Notes: a model not told the origin generated them from the letters alone. Counted from the first letter of the stretch, positions 25,719 to 35,438 are shown. The stretch is 64,000 nt of DNA from JAPPHA01 sp965221575 (GCA_965221575.1 CBDCSM010000013.1:894934-958933); one strand, 5' to 3'. A program made the numbers and translations.

Positions 25719-27488
25719 ATGACCGAATTCGGTTGGAGAACCGGGTTGCCGGACGATCTCCGGACCTACGAATTTGTCCCGGGTCCCTGGAAAAGGGAAA
25801 TCTCGACAGGATCGCCTGAGGCGCAGGCCTGGTTTGACCGCGGCCTGAACTGGATGTACGCGTTCAACCATGAAGAGGCCGTCGCCTGTTTCCGCGCGGC
25901 TCTCGAATTCGACCCTGACTGCGCAATGGCCTGGTGGGGCATCGCCCTTGCCGGCGGCCCATTCTATAACCGCCCCTGGGTGCGCTACACCCGGCAGGAA
26001 ATCGCGGAGACCTTGCCTCTCTGCCATAACGCCGCAATCGAGGCGCGCCGGGCGCTTGAGCGATGTTCGACCATCACGCCCTGCGAACGCGCGCTCATCA
26101 AGGCAATCGCATCCCGTTACCGGTCGCGGGACGAGACGTGTCACCGGGTTCTCGACCGGTGGCACCGCGAGTTCACGGACGAGATGCGGGTCGTCCACGC
26201 GGCATTCCTTCACGACCTGGATGTGACCGCCCTATTTGCGGAAGCCGCCGTGACATGCACGCCGCGGCGGTTGTGGGATCTCGGGACGGGCCGGCCGGAC
26301 CCGGACGCGCTGACTGAAGAAGTGATGTCAGTCCTGGAGGCGGCAATGTCGGAGATGCGCGCGAGCGGAATCCGCCATCCCGGCATCTTGCACATGTATG
26401 TCCACCTGATGGAGATGTCACCGTATCCGGAACGGGCTTTGCCTGCCGCGGACATGCTGCGTGGACTCTCGGCCGACGGAGGCCACCTGGAACACATGGC
26501 GGCGCACATCGACGTGTTGTGCGGGGACTACGCACGGGCGGTCGAACAGGGCCGCCGCGCCATCCAGGCCGACGACAGGTACCTGCGCTACGCGGGACCC
26601 GAGAATTTCTACACGACGGCCCGGTGCCACGACCTTCATCTCCAGATGTACGCCGCCATGTTTCTTGGTCAGTATGGCACGGCGATCGCCGCGGCCGAAC
26701 GAATATGCACGACAGCGACACCGGAACTGGTCGCGGCCAGCTTCCCGTTCATGGCCAGTATTCTCGACGGATACTCCGCCATGCGAACCCATGTCCTCGT
26801 GCGGTTCGGCAAGTGGCGGGACCTCGTCGAAGACCGGTTGCCGGAAGATACCGAACGAATCCCGATTCGTGTCGCCATGCATCACTACGGCAAAGGCATC
26901 GCCCATTCTGCGCTCGGCGAGATCGAAAACGCGGAAGCCGCCGCGAAGCGGTTCGAACGGTCATTCGGGTCGATTCCGGATGGCGACGTCTTCCTCAGCA
27001 ATTCCGTCCGCGAAATACTCGGCGTCGGCAAGGCCATGCTCGAAGGGGAACTGGAATACCGGAAGGGCAATCACGAGGTCGCGTTCGACTTGTTGCGCCT
27101 TTCGGTCCGGCGGGACGATAATCTCAACTACACGGAACCGTGGGCATGGATGCACCCGCCCCGGCACGCGCTCGGCGCGCTCCTGGCGGAGCAGGGACGG
27201 TATGCAGAGGCGGAAATCGTGTACAGGGCGGACCTCGGCTACACTGATTCGGTTGCCCGTTGCTGCCAGCATCCGGACAACGTCTGGGCCATTCACGGCC
27301 TCCTGGAGTGCGTGAACAGGAAAGGTGACAGGGCCGGCGCGGAGGCGGAGGCGGAGTTACTGCGGCAAAGATTGACAGTCGCGCAAGCAAGGACCGATGT
27401 TCCGGTAATGTCTTCCTGTTTTTGCCGGTCACGGCAGGATCTCTCCCGCGGAATTGCCGGTTGCGCAGGCACCGACGATTCAAAATAG
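25719..27488 (+). CDS. TPR-repeat protein
   Basis: 589 aa from the ATG at 25719; a GTG at 25650 is in frame and would add 23 residues. Helical repeats are visible: AQAWFDRGLNWMYAFNHEEA, VACFRAALEFDPDCAMAWWG, AIAAAERICTTATPELV, ALGALLAEQGRYAEAEIVYR. No enzymatic motif or signal peptide. Soluble, and probably a scaffold or sensor; the family is common next to catabolic operons. Last gene of the TRAP cluster. Confidence 0.78.
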   Translation: MTEFGWRTGLPDDLRTYEFVPGPWKREISTGSPEAQAWFDRGLNWMYAFNHEEAVACFRAALEFDPDCAMAWWGIALAGGPFYNRPWVRYTRQEIAETLPLCHNAAIEARRALERCSTITPCERALIKAIASRYRSRDETCHRVLDRWHREFTDEMRVVHAAFLHDLDVTALFAEAAVTCTPRRLWDLGTGRPDPDALTEEVMSVLEAAMSEMRASGIRHPGILHMYVHLMEMSPYPERALPAADMLRGLSADGGHLEHMAAHIDVLCGDYARAVEQGRRAIQADDRYLRYAGPENFYTTARCHDLHLQMYAAMFLGQYGTAIAAAERICTTATPELVAASFPFMASILDGYSAMRTHVLVRFGKWRDLVEDRLPEDTERIPIRVAMHHYGKGIAHSALGEIENAEAAAKRFERSFGSIPDGDVFLSNSVREILGVGKAMLEGELEYRKGNHEVAFDLLRLSVRRDDNLNYTEPWAWMHPPRHALGALLAEQGRYAEAEIVYRADLGYTDSVARCCQHPDNVWAIHGLLECVNRKGDRAGAEAEAELLRQRLTVAQARTDVPVMSSCFCRSRQDLSRGIAGCAGTDDSK

Positions 27489-28620
27489 CTTCACGCACCA
27501 CGGCTTGTCTGCCCAGGGTAGGCATTGGTCCCGCCTGCGGTTTCTGCCATCAGCCGGACGGGAGGACCGGCAAGAAACGAGGTCATGACCGGAAGAAGCA
27601 ACTTCCGAAAAAGCTCTTCTTTCCATGGATGGCGCCCTTGCCGTTGGCGACTGTCAGCCCGTTTTGAATCGAACTTTCGACGAGTTGTTCAGACGCATCC
27701 CGGAACACCACGGCACCTTCGCTGCAGCCGGTTGCAGATCGTGAAGGACGCTCCACGGCCCGTCAGGGGCGTCCATAACGCGTTCGCCGGCCGTCGTTTC
27801 CCTTTCCATGACGTCGCAGCGGAAGGGCATGCGATGACCGACCGGAATTGCCGCCTGACACCCGGTGGCGCTGTCCGGAATTCACGTCGACAAATGTATT
27901 CGCCGCGACGCTGCACCTTCGCCAGCTTTACCCTGGGTTCATCGCTTGTTGCTAAGGCTCCACCCCCGTGATTGGCCCCTGGCGGGTTCTGGAATTGTCC
28001 CGCAACCGCGAACCCAAAGGTAGATAAGTGGTCAAATGGCCCATAACCCCTAACAGGGCCCTGATGTCACCTGCGCGTGACAATTCGCCCAGTCCGCGCC
28101 ACCCCGAAAACCGCTGTTGTTGACCGCGGTCGCCACACCTGGCCAAAAATTTCTCAATCGTGTTTCCGTGACTCGTATTGCCCGAATTTTCCCTGTCGGC
28201 TGCAGCTCGATTCGCCCGTTGCCTGCCGGACGAATTGACTGCCTGCGATTATGTCGAGGGCAATCGTCAGGATCTTGACCGTCTGCCTGTTGCCTGACCG
28301 GCGCGACGTTCCGATTGAGAAAAATGCCCGCCTGTCGCAACATGCTGCCGATCTCCTTCCTTGTGTACGCCATCCCTGGAATTGTTGGCCTCTGGTAACT
28401 GCTCGCACTCTCCTCTCGATTGGCGAACTTCCTGCACAACTGCCGTCAATCCCATCGAACTCGTGCGCCAACGTCATTGATCGCTTCCCGATCATGGCCT
28501 TGCCCGAGTCTTGAAGTTGAGCCGTGTTCGACAGACGAAGCCGGAATACCAATGAACCCGGCAGCCTGACTGCGCTTGTTTCCTGTACCCCCCGCCAGCC
28601 GCAGTCCGGGTGGCCCGGGT
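27489..28620. other. Gene-free region
   Basis: About 1.1 kb without a recognisable gene. The short frames on either strand have no family signature. I see no repeat or RNA structure worth naming. Confidence 0.45.
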
Positions 28621-29700
28621 TCAGTGCCGGTCGGTCCCGTCGAACATCGCTTCCAGATTGTCGGCATCGAGAACCCGGTCAAACCATGTATCGAGTTCAT
28701 CAGAACCGGCCAAAGTGATGCGGTCCCTGACCGTCTGGGACAACGGACCAAACCGACGCTCAATAATCCGCGTCAAGCCCTCGGCCTTGCCGAGCTCAAG
28801 GCCCTCTACCTTTCCTAGCTCCAGGCCCTCGGCCTTGCCGAGCTCCAAACCCTCTGCCTTGCCCCGTTCGATCAACGCTTCCGCCATCGTGCCCATCAGG
28901 CCCTCCATTTCGTCACCACATGCCGAGCGCAGGTTCGCCTGCAGCGCATCCATGTCTGCATCGGGATAGGTCAGCAGGATATATTCGAAAACCTGCTTTT
29001 GCAAAGTGTCATTGCCGGCCAGACCCTCGACCACCATCGCAACAAGCTCGACCGCACGGCGCGTGAGCGCGATCAGGCCGGCCCTGAGCGCAGCGTCGCG
29101 AGACAGGTCCTCGGTCGGTAGCGCGCGCAGCACGCGCAGGATGAACCGTTCGCCGGGCAGGAAGACCAGTTCCGGATCGTCGGTCGCGATCATTGCGCCC
29201 AGTCCATCCCCAACGGACCAGCCAGCCTCGCCATGATAGAAAACCACCGGCACAATCGGGGGAAGGGCGCGGAGGCGCTCCGCTTTCCCTTGCGCATAAC
29301 GCGACCAGATACTCACCATGTAGCCAGCCAATTGCAACGGTGTGCCGGGATCAGCATGGCTCTTGTGCTCGACAAGTACGTACACGAATGCCGGACCGCC
29401 GGAGGCAAGCTCGACCTTGAACAGCATATCGGACTGGCTCCCGCGTAAAGCGTCGTCCACGAAGCTGGCATCCACCGGCACGGGCGGCGCCTCGCACAGA
29501 AGCCCCACGATCCGGTCAGGCAGGTGATCGCGGATCAGGGCGGCGGCACGTCCCGGGTCGGAGACAAGTGCCCGAAACAGGCTGTCGTGAGGGGTGGCAG
29601 GAACGGAACGGGTTCCGCTCTTTCCCTCCCGCGCCTCCGTTCTGCCTGACCGCCCGCGAGGTCCAGCCGCTTCCTGTTCGTCGAATTCGTTTTCGGTCAT
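28621..29700 (-). CDS. Rpn-family (PD-(D/E)XK) recombination-promoting nuclease-like protein
   Basis: 359 aa from the ATG at 29700. Rpn pattern: PHDSLFRALVSDPGRAAALI near the start, SDMLFKVELASG and FVYVLVEHKSHADPGTPLQL with the D...E-K nuclease core, then YMVSIWSRYAQGK and PIVPVVFYHGEAGW. The C-terminal part holds an 8-residue tandem repeat (AEGLELGK). Rpn proteins are low-specificity DNases that stimulate RecA-independent recombination and are tied to mobile DNA and phage response. Length is usual for the family. Confidence 0.87.
   Translation of the reverse strand: MTENEFDEQEAAGPRGRSGRTEAREGKSGTRSVPATPHDSLFRALVSDPGRAAALIRDHLPDRIVGLLCEAPPVPVDASFVDDALRGSQSDMLFKVELASGGPAFVYVLVEHKSHADPGTPLQLAGYMVSIWSRYAQGKAERLRALPPIVPVVFYHGEAGWSVGDGLGAMIATDDPELVFLPGERFILRVLRALPTEDLSRDAALRAGLIALTRRAVELVAMVVEGLAGNDTLQKQVFEYILLTYPDADMDALQANLRSACGDEMEGLMGTMAEALIERGKAEGLELGKAEGLELGKVEGLELGKAEGLTRIIERRFGPLSQTVRDRITLAGSDELDTWFDRVLDADNLEAMFDGTDRH
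28774..28863 (-). repeat. 24-bp tandem repeat in the rpn-like gene
   Basis: Three full and one half 24-bp units encode AEGLELGK, AEGLELGK, VEGLELGK and AEGL. The codons differ slightly between units. In-frame unit changes would alter the linker length in steps of 8 residues without breaking the gene. Confidence 0.85.
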
Positions 29701-30451
29701 GGGGGCGGCGTTAACAGCGGGGCTTTGCGACGTCCAGAGGGATCCGCTGGCTGCTGGCCTCGCAGGATGACGCTGTTCCGTGACGTCTTGCGTGGCCTGA
29801 CCGTCGTCTTCCCGCCGGGAGCGAACGTGTTGGTGGCTGTGCAAGCCGAGGAGCCAACGGCGTTTTCGACGCCAGGAATTACCCAAACGCTTGAACCGAA
29901 ACCGCCAGCCAGGAAGCTGATGGTTTCCAATGGGGCGAGCAGTTACGGCCTCTGTTTGCCAAAACTCCGGGTGGACCAGGAGATAGAGGAGGATTCGAAT
30001 TATCTGGGTGCCGGATCAGCGGAAAAGGCGTGTCATGACAGGCACATGGCATTCAAGGTTTCAAGAACTGCCTGGTTCCCACTATATCCGATAGGACATG
30101 GACATCGAATTTACCTGGCGCACGAACGGCCGGGGCTTTCAACAGGCACAATTTCGGCACGGTGGTTCGCAACTTGACCGGCCATAGACGTCCGGGGGAC
30201 CCGAACGTCGCTGCCGTTCTGTCAGCGAAAATTCCTAGGCGAAAAAAATCCTGGACTTCATCGAACTGAGAACTGCTTTCGCCGTTGAAAACACGACCGT
30301 TAATGGTCAGCACGATCGACCTGCCCCACAAACCAGTCCATTCTCGGGACGTCTGTTCTTGCAACGACCTTAACGAATCGAGAAAAAGAACGACGAATTC
30401 TGCTTGGTCGTAATACGCCAAACGGAAGCAGGTCATGAGGCCTACAGTTTC
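29701..30451. other. Gene-free region upstream of the phosphate permease
   Basis: About 750 bp between the minus-strand nuclease gene and the plus-strand permease. No recognisable gene; promoters for both neighbours must lie here. Confidence 0.45.
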
Positions 30452-31717
30452 ATGGAAACAACGCTCACCGTCATTCTGATTTTCGCAATCTGCTCCTGCC
30501 TCTACATGGCCTGGGCGATCGGGGCCAACGACGTTGCGAACTCGATGGGTACGTCGATCGGATCGGGGGCAATTACGGTGGGCGGTGCCATCCTGATCGC
30601 CGGATTGTTCGAATTCCTTGGAGCGTTCCTGGCTGGCGGCGAAGTCACCTCGACGATCCGCAAGGGCATCATTGATGCGGCGTCTCTCGAACACGATCCC
30701 GACCTGCTTGTCATCGGCATGTTGTCGGCGCTCCTGGCGGCCGCATTCTGGTTGACCGTTGCGTGCAGGTTCGGCTGGCCCGTATCAACAACGCATTCGA
30801 TTGTTGGGGCGATTATCGGTTTCGCGGTCGTTGCGATCGGATTCGAGGCCGTGCATTGGTGGGGCGTAGCGGCAATTGCCGGGAGTTGGGTCGTCACACC
30901 CGTCATGGCCGGCGTGATCTCGTATTTCCTGGTACTGAGCGTCCAATCGCTGATTTTCAACAAGGACAATCCAGCTGAAAGCGCGCGGCGGTATGTCCCT
31001 TTGTACATTTTCGCTTCGGTTTTCGTGACCTCGACCGTGACGTTCGTCAAAGGCCTGAAACACGTCGGCATGGACTTGAGCATGCCGGTGGCAGTCCTCT
31101 ATTCGGTGCTTCTGGCCGGCGTTGTCGCAGTGATAAGTCGCCTGGCAATCGACCGTGTGAGTTTCCGGAGCCTCGACTCGCCCACCGGCGGACAATCGCG
31201 GTTTACCGACGTTGAAAAAGTGTTCGGTATCCTCATGATCGTCACCGCGTCGGGCATGGCGTTTGCCCACGGTTCCAACGATGTCGCCAATGCCATTGGA
31301 CCCGTAGCCGCAATCATCAGCGTGGTGACGACTGGCGAGGTCGCCGACAAGTCTTCGGTTCCGACCTGGATTCTTTTGGTCGGCGCTGTCGGCATAGTCG
31401 TTGGTCTGGCGACATTCGGGTACCGGGTCATCGCAACGATAGGGAGGAAAATAACCGAGTTGACGCCAAGCCGCGGGTTTGCCGCCGCCTCGACAGTCGT
31501 CGTGGCAAGCGGAACGGGTCTCCCGGTCTCGACGACCCAGACGCTCGTGGGCGCCGTAATGGGCGTCGGTCTTGCCCGTGGTACGGGTGCATTGGACTTT
31601 GCCGTGGTGCGCACAATACTCGTGTCCTGGGTCGTGACGCTTCCTGTTGGAGCAGGACTTGCGGTGGTGTTTTTCTTCCTTTTGAGGACAATCTTTTCTC
31701 AAGGCATCGGATTGTGA
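30452..31717 (+). CDS. pit: Inorganic phosphate transporter, Pit (PiT/SLC20) family
   Basis: 421 aa from the ATG at 30452. Both family signature repeats are present: AIGANDVANSMGTSIGSGAI near the N-terminus and AHGSNDVANAIGPVAAIIS in the second half. The paired motifs GWPVSTTHSIVGAIIG and GLPVSTTQTLVGAVMG are also seen. About ten hydrophobic helices. A cation-coupled, low-affinity phosphate permease. Unusually, the partner gene is not a PhoU-like (DUF47) protein but a GOLPH3-like protein, overlapped by GTGA. Confidence 0.92.
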   Translation: METTLTVILIFAICSCLYMAWAIGANDVANSMGTSIGSGAITVGGAILIAGLFEFLGAFLAGGEVTSTIRKGIIDAASLEHDPDLLVIGMLSALLAAAFWLTVACRFGWPVSTTHSIVGAIIGFAVVAIGFEAVHWWGVAAIAGSWVVTPVMAGVISYFLVLSVQSLIFNKDNPAESARRYVPLYIFASVFVTSTVTFVKGLKHVGMDLSMPVAVLYSVLLAGVVAVISRLAIDRVSFRSLDSPTGGQSRFTDVEKVFGILMIVTASGMAFAHGSNDVANAIGPVAAIISVVTTGEVADKSSVPTWILLVGAVGIVVGLATFGYRVIATIGRKITELTPSRGFAAASTVVVASGTGLPVSTTQTLVGAVMGVGLARGTGALDFAVVRTILVSWVVTLPVGAGLAVVFFFLLRTIFSQGIGL

Positions 31718-32385
31718 GACTCGCGGAAGAAATCCTGCTCCTGCACCGTGCCGACGACGGCATGCTGTCGCGGGCGCCGGAATGGTTGGTCCGGTACGCT
31801 CTTGGCGGAGCGGTCTTGATGGACCTCGCACTGGAGAACCGCATCGATACTGACGTCGACCGGCTATTTCTCATCGATGCTGCACCGGTCGGGGACGCTT
31901 TGCTCGATCCAATGCTTGCCGAGATCGCCGGGTCAAACGAATCCCATGACGCCCTTTACTGGGTTGAACATGCCACCCGCCATGCCGATGAGATCAGGGA
32001 AACAGCATTGCTGCGGTTAATCGACAATGGCATCCTGGTCGTGCACGATGACCGCTACCTGGGGATATTCGGGACTCGGCGTTACATGCTCGTCCGCCAG
32101 GAAGCGGAACGTGAGCTGACCGGACGAATAAAGGCAGTATTGCTGAGCTTTGCAATTCCGGACCCGAGAGATGTCGTAATCATCACGCTCGCGGACGGTT
32201 GCGGCCTCTTGGGCGAAGTGTTGTCGGCAGACGAAATGGATCAGGCTGTGCCGCGAATCGAGTTGGTGCGCAAAATTGACCTGATCGGGCGTGCTTTCCT
32301 TGACGCCCTGGAGTTGGTCGTCCAGCCAGCGGCGGGTAAACTCGATCGAAGGCCATCAGGTGCCCCCCGCCGACACGACACCTGA
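31714..32385 (+). CDS. GOLPH3/VPS74 (GPP34)-family protein
   Basis: 223 aa from a GTG that overlaps the permease stop. The opening RLAEEILLLHRADDG, then VRYALGGAVLMDLALENRID and the late segment ELVRKIDLIGRAFLDALE are typical of bacterial GPP34 proteins. Eukaryotic members bind phosphoinositide membranes; the bacterial role is unknown. Coupling to Pit suggests a cytoplasmic, possibly membrane-peripheral partner in phosphate handling, which is inference. Confidence 0.78.
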   Translation: MRLAEEILLLHRADDGMLSRAPEWLVRYALGGAVLMDLALENRIDTDVDRLFLIDAAPVGDALLDPMLAEIAGSNESHDALYWVEHATRHADEIRETALLRLIDNGILVVHDDRYLGIFGTRRYMLVRQEAERELTGRIKAVLLSFAIPDPRDVVIITLADGCGLLGEVLSADEMDQAVPRIELVRKIDLIGRAFLDALELVVQPAAGKLDRRPSGAPRRHDT

Positions 32386-32474
32386 AACGCGATCAAGACA
32401 CGAACTCTTCCCCGGGCAGGAAAATGGGGCAGAATCGTACGTTTAGCTCATGTAAGCTTTTCGTTTACGCATAT

Positions 32475-32482
32475 CATTGGCT
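32475..32482 (+). repeat. 8-bp target-site duplication, left copy
   Basis: CATTGGCT directly before the left terminal repeat; the identical octamer follows the right terminal repeat at 35416-35423. Eight bases is the duplication length of the IS66 family. Confidence 0.93.
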
Positions 32483-32576
32483 GTAAGCGTTCGGGCGTGG
32501 GGTGATTGACGTCGATTGTGGTGTTTTCGAGGAATTCTGTTCGCAGCGGTAATTTTTGCTGGTAACTTTTTTCCGG

Positions 32577-34508
32577 ATGTGCTTATGTCGTGCCATGGAC
32601 ATTGCGCACGATGAGAGTTTCGAGCTTTCCGACTTCGGTGCCGCGTGGGTTGACGGTGATTGTGAGCCCGCGTCGGATGACCCGTCGGCGGCGGCCTTCT
32701 GGCGGGCTCGTTATGAACGGGAACGTGCGCGTGCCGAAGCGGCGGAGGTGCGTTGCGATGCGCTGAGGATCCAGGAGGTTGACGCCCGGTCCCGGCTGGG
32801 TTCCCTGCGCACGGTTTTCGAGACGAACAAAACCAAACTGGAAGCGACGCGAGACGAGCTTCGCGCGCTTCGCCGGGCCTCGCGGGAGACGGTGAAGCTC
32901 CAGGGCGAGGTGACGCGTCTTCAGGGTCTGCTGGATGCGGCGGGGGTTGACCATCGCAAGAACGATGCGCTCATGTCCTTGCGGCGCGAAGTGTGTGCAC
33001 TTCGCGCCCGGGTCCGCGAACTTGAGCAGGACGGGAAAGCGCAGGCGGCGCGGATCAAGGAGCTGGAGGCCGAACTCGAGGCCGCCCGTTCGACCGGGGC
33101 CCAGTTGTCGAAGACGGTCTACGGCAGCCGGAGCGAGAAGCAGAAGAAGCCGCCTTCCGATCGCCCGCGCGGCCAGCAACCGGGGTCAGAAGGCCATGGC
33201 CGCACCCCGCGCCCCGGTCTCGAAGAGAAGAAAGAAGTTCATGACGTGGCCGAGGACGCGCGCGTCTGTCCGTGCTGCGGCAAGCCGTACGTGGCGAATG
33301 GCGCGCAGGTCTCGTCGGTCATCGAGATCGAGGTCAAGGCACATCTGCGCAAGATCGAGCGTCCCCGCTGGCAGCAGGGGTGTACCTGCCCCGAGGCGCC
33401 GGGCGAGGTGACGGCGCCTCCGGTCCCGAGACTATTCCCCAACACGGCCTTCGGGATCAGTGTCTGGCTGCATGTCCTGATCGAGCACTTCGTCTTCTTC
33501 CGGCCGTACCGGCGGATCGCGGCGTGGCTGGAGGGCCACGGGCTTCCGCTCTCGGCGGGAACGATGGCAAGCAACACCGGGAAGTTCCTGGCGTTGTTTG
33601 CGCCCCTTTACGAAGCGATCCTCGAACACCAGAACCGTGCGACGCTGCGCCATGCCGACGAGACCAGCTGGAGGGTCCGTGAGTTCGGCGACGACGGAGG
33701 CGCGCGCCGCGGCTGGATGTGGGTCTCGCTGAGCGCCGATGCGGTGTGCTATCACATCGATCGCTTCCGCAGTGCCGAGGCCGCACGCAAGCTGATCGCA
33801 TCCATCCCTGACGGTGCCGGTCCCGTCTTCCTGGTCTGTGACCGCTACAGCGCCTACAAGAAGCTCGCGCGGGAATTCGCCGGCATGCTGATATTGTGTG
33901 CCTGCTGGGCCCACGCACGACGCGATTACCTCAAATGCGCGGCAGGCTGCCCTGATCTCGAGGCCTGGTCCCTGGAATGGATCGGGCGGATCGGGGAGAT
34001 CTACCGGCTCAACGCGGACCGTCTTGTCCATTACGACCCCGAAGAGCCGTGCCAGGGCGCGGAATTCGCGGCAGCAGACACAGCCCTGAGGGAAGCGGTG
34101 GATGCCCTGTTTGCAACCGCCGAGGCCGAACTGGACGCCTTGCCGGACGGCGCCCGCCAGGGCACGGCGTTACGCTCGCTGATCAACCACCGGGGCGCGT
34201 TGAGCGTCTTCGTCGATCATCCCCGGGTTCCGATGGACAACAATACGTGCGAAAATGTCCAGCGCGATCCGGTGATCGGCCGGAAGCTCAGCTTCGGTTC
34301 CGACAGCGTGACGGGCGCCAGGCTGACGGGGGTCATGCTGACGGTGCTGGGAACCATCATCCTGTGCGGTCTCGACGTCCGGGCCTGGCTGGAGCAGTGG
34401 CTGACGGAATGTGCGAGGAATGGCGGTCGTCCGCCGGACGACCTGTCGGGGTGGCTGCCATGGACGATGAGCGCGACGCAGAAGGACAACTTCCGACCCC
34501 CGGGGTGA
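32577..34508 (+). CDS. tnpC: IS66-like transposase (TnpC type)
   Basis: 643 aa from the ATG at 32577; ATG at 32595 and TTG at 32556 are alternatives without a clear ribosome site. Residues 45-180 form a long coiled coil. A zinc-binding CPCC begins at 231, with further Cys near 270. The DDE triad is probably D361 (LRHADETSWRV), D422 (LVCDRYSAYKK) and E559 (NNTCENVQRDP). It catalyses transposition of the element; its stop overlaps or lies within the downstream DruA-like gene. Confidence 0.92.
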   Translation: MCLCRAMDIAHDESFELSDFGAAWVDGDCEPASDDPSAAAFWRARYERERARAEAAEVRCDALRIQEVDARSRLGSLRTVFETNKTKLEATRDELRALRRASRETVKLQGEVTRLQGLLDAAGVDHRKNDALMSLRREVCALRARVRELEQDGKAQAARIKELEAELEAARSTGAQLSKTVYGSRSEKQKKPPSDRPRGQQPGSEGHGRTPRPGLEEKKEVHDVAEDARVCPCCGKPYVANGAQVSSVIEIEVKAHLRKIERPRWQQGCTCPEAPGEVTAPPVPRLFPNTAFGISVWLHVLIEHFVFFRPYRRIAAWLEGHGLPLSAGTMASNTGKFLALFAPLYEAILEHQNRATLRHADETSWRVREFGDDGGARRGWMWVSLSADAVCYHIDRFRSAEAARKLIASIPDGAGPVFLVCDRYSAYKKLAREFAGMLILCACWAHARRDYLKCAAGCPDLEAWSLEWIGRIGEIYRLNADRLVHYDPEEPCQGAEFAAADTALREAVDALFATAEAELDALPDGARQGTALRSLINHRGALSVFVDHPRVPMDNNTCENVQRDPVIGRKLSFGSDSVTGARLTGVMLTVLGTIILCGLDVRAWLEQWLTECARNGGRPPDDLSGWLPWTMSATQKDNFRPPG

Positions 34509-35389
34509 GCGGCGAGGTCGAATGCCGATACTACGGGCGTGACTTCACCGCAGGGGAGATGGCGCTGCTGCGCGCCCTGATCGACGATCCCGCATCCTAC
34601 AACCGCATGGCCCTTTCGCGCGAGTTCTGCCAGCGGGTCGGCTGGTACAAGCCCGACGGCGGCCTCAAGGACATGATGGCGCGTGTCGCCATGCTCGCCA
34701 TGCACCGTGACGGCATCATCACCTTGCCGCCGCCGCGGCATCGGCCGGCACGGCGCGGCAAGCCCATCGTCTTCGGACCCGACACCGAGCCGCCGCTCTT
34801 CCCCGCGCCGACACGCCTTGACGACATCCGCCCCCTCGAGATGACGATCGTCACCGCCGGCACCCGCGAGAGCAGGCTCTGGAACGAGTTCGTCGCCCGC
34901 TACCACTACCTCGGCTACACCACCCTTGTCGGCGCCCAGATGCGCTACATAGTCCGTGACCGGAACGGAAACCCCGTGGCCATGCTCGGCTTCTCCACCG
35001 CCGCCTGGCGGCTCAAGCCGCGCGACCTCTTCATCGGATGGAGCCCGGAGGTGCGGGAGAAGAACCTCCCCCTCGTGGTCGATCAACCGCGGTTCCTCAT
35101 CCTTCCCTGGGTTCAGATCCCGAACCTGGGGTCCCACATCCTCGCGATCCTCCGCAGGAAATTGCCCGAAGACTGGAGGGCGCGCTACAACCTCACACCC
35201 GTGCTCTGCGAGACCTTCGTCCAGGTCCCGCCCTACACCGGAACACTCTACAAGGCATCAGGATGGATCAAAGTCGGAACCACGAAGGGACGGGGACGCT
35301 ACGACCGCGACAACAAGTACGACAAACCGAAAAAGGACATCTGGCTCTGCCCGCTCAGAAAAGACTGGAAAAGAACCCTCAACAAGTGA
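34460..35389 (+). CDS. DUF4338 / Druantia DruA-like protein
   Basis: 309 aa from the ATG at 34460 (GGGGTGG 5 nt upstream); a GTG at 34505 that overlaps the transposase stop is an alternative. The N-terminal part (RYYGRDFTAGEMALLRALID) is a predicted HTH-like region. The DUF4338 core reads ARYHYLGYTTLVGAQMRYIV, GFSTAAWRLKPRDLFIGW, RFLILPWVQIPNLGSHILA, LCETFVQVPPYTGTLYKASG and KDIWLCPLRKDWKR. DruA proteins belong to the Druantia phage-defence loci, but stand-alone copies travel with transposons. No other Druantia gene is present, so an element-related role is more likely than defence. Confidence 0.83.
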   Translation: MDDERDAEGQLPTPGVSGEVECRYYGRDFTAGEMALLRALIDDPASYNRMALSREFCQRVGWYKPDGGLKDMMARVAMLAMHRDGIITLPPPRHRPARRGKPIVFGPDTEPPLFPAPTRLDDIRPLEMTIVTAGTRESRLWNEFVARYHYLGYTTLVGAQMRYIVRDRNGNPVAMLGFSTAAWRLKPRDLFIGWSPEVREKNLPLVVDQPRFLILPWVQIPNLGSHILAILRRKLPEDWRARYNLTPVLCETFVQVPPYTGTLYKASGWIKVGTTKGRGRYDRDNKYDKPKKDIWLCPLRKDWKRTLNK

Positions 35390-35415
35390 AAATCACCACA
35401 CGCCCGAACGTTTAC

Positions 35416-35423
35416 CATTGGCT
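35416..35423 (+). repeat. 8-bp target-site duplication, right copy
   Basis: CATTGGCT immediately after the right terminal repeat, identical to 32475-32482. It ends 15 bp before the higB start. Confidence 0.93.
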
Positions 35424-35438
35424 AGGCGATACGCAGAA

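Larger units (their letters stand above)
32483..35415 (+). mobile_element. IS66-like element with DruA-like passenger, complete (2,933 bp)
   Basis: Bounded by terminal inverted repeats at 32483-32507 and 35391-35415 (23 of 25 matching, left end GTAAGCGTTCGGGCGT) and flanked by the 8-bp duplication CATTGGCT. It encodes a TnpC-type transposase and a coupled DUF4338/DruA-like protein; no tnpA or tnpB is present, as in IS66 relatives of the ISBst12 type. Both frames are intact, so it may still be active. Confidence 0.92.

Noticed and set aside
34460..35389. A complete Druantia defence system around the DruA-like gene
   Set aside because: No DruB-E or helicase gene is nearby and the gene lies between transposon ends, so only a DruA-like passenger is claimed.
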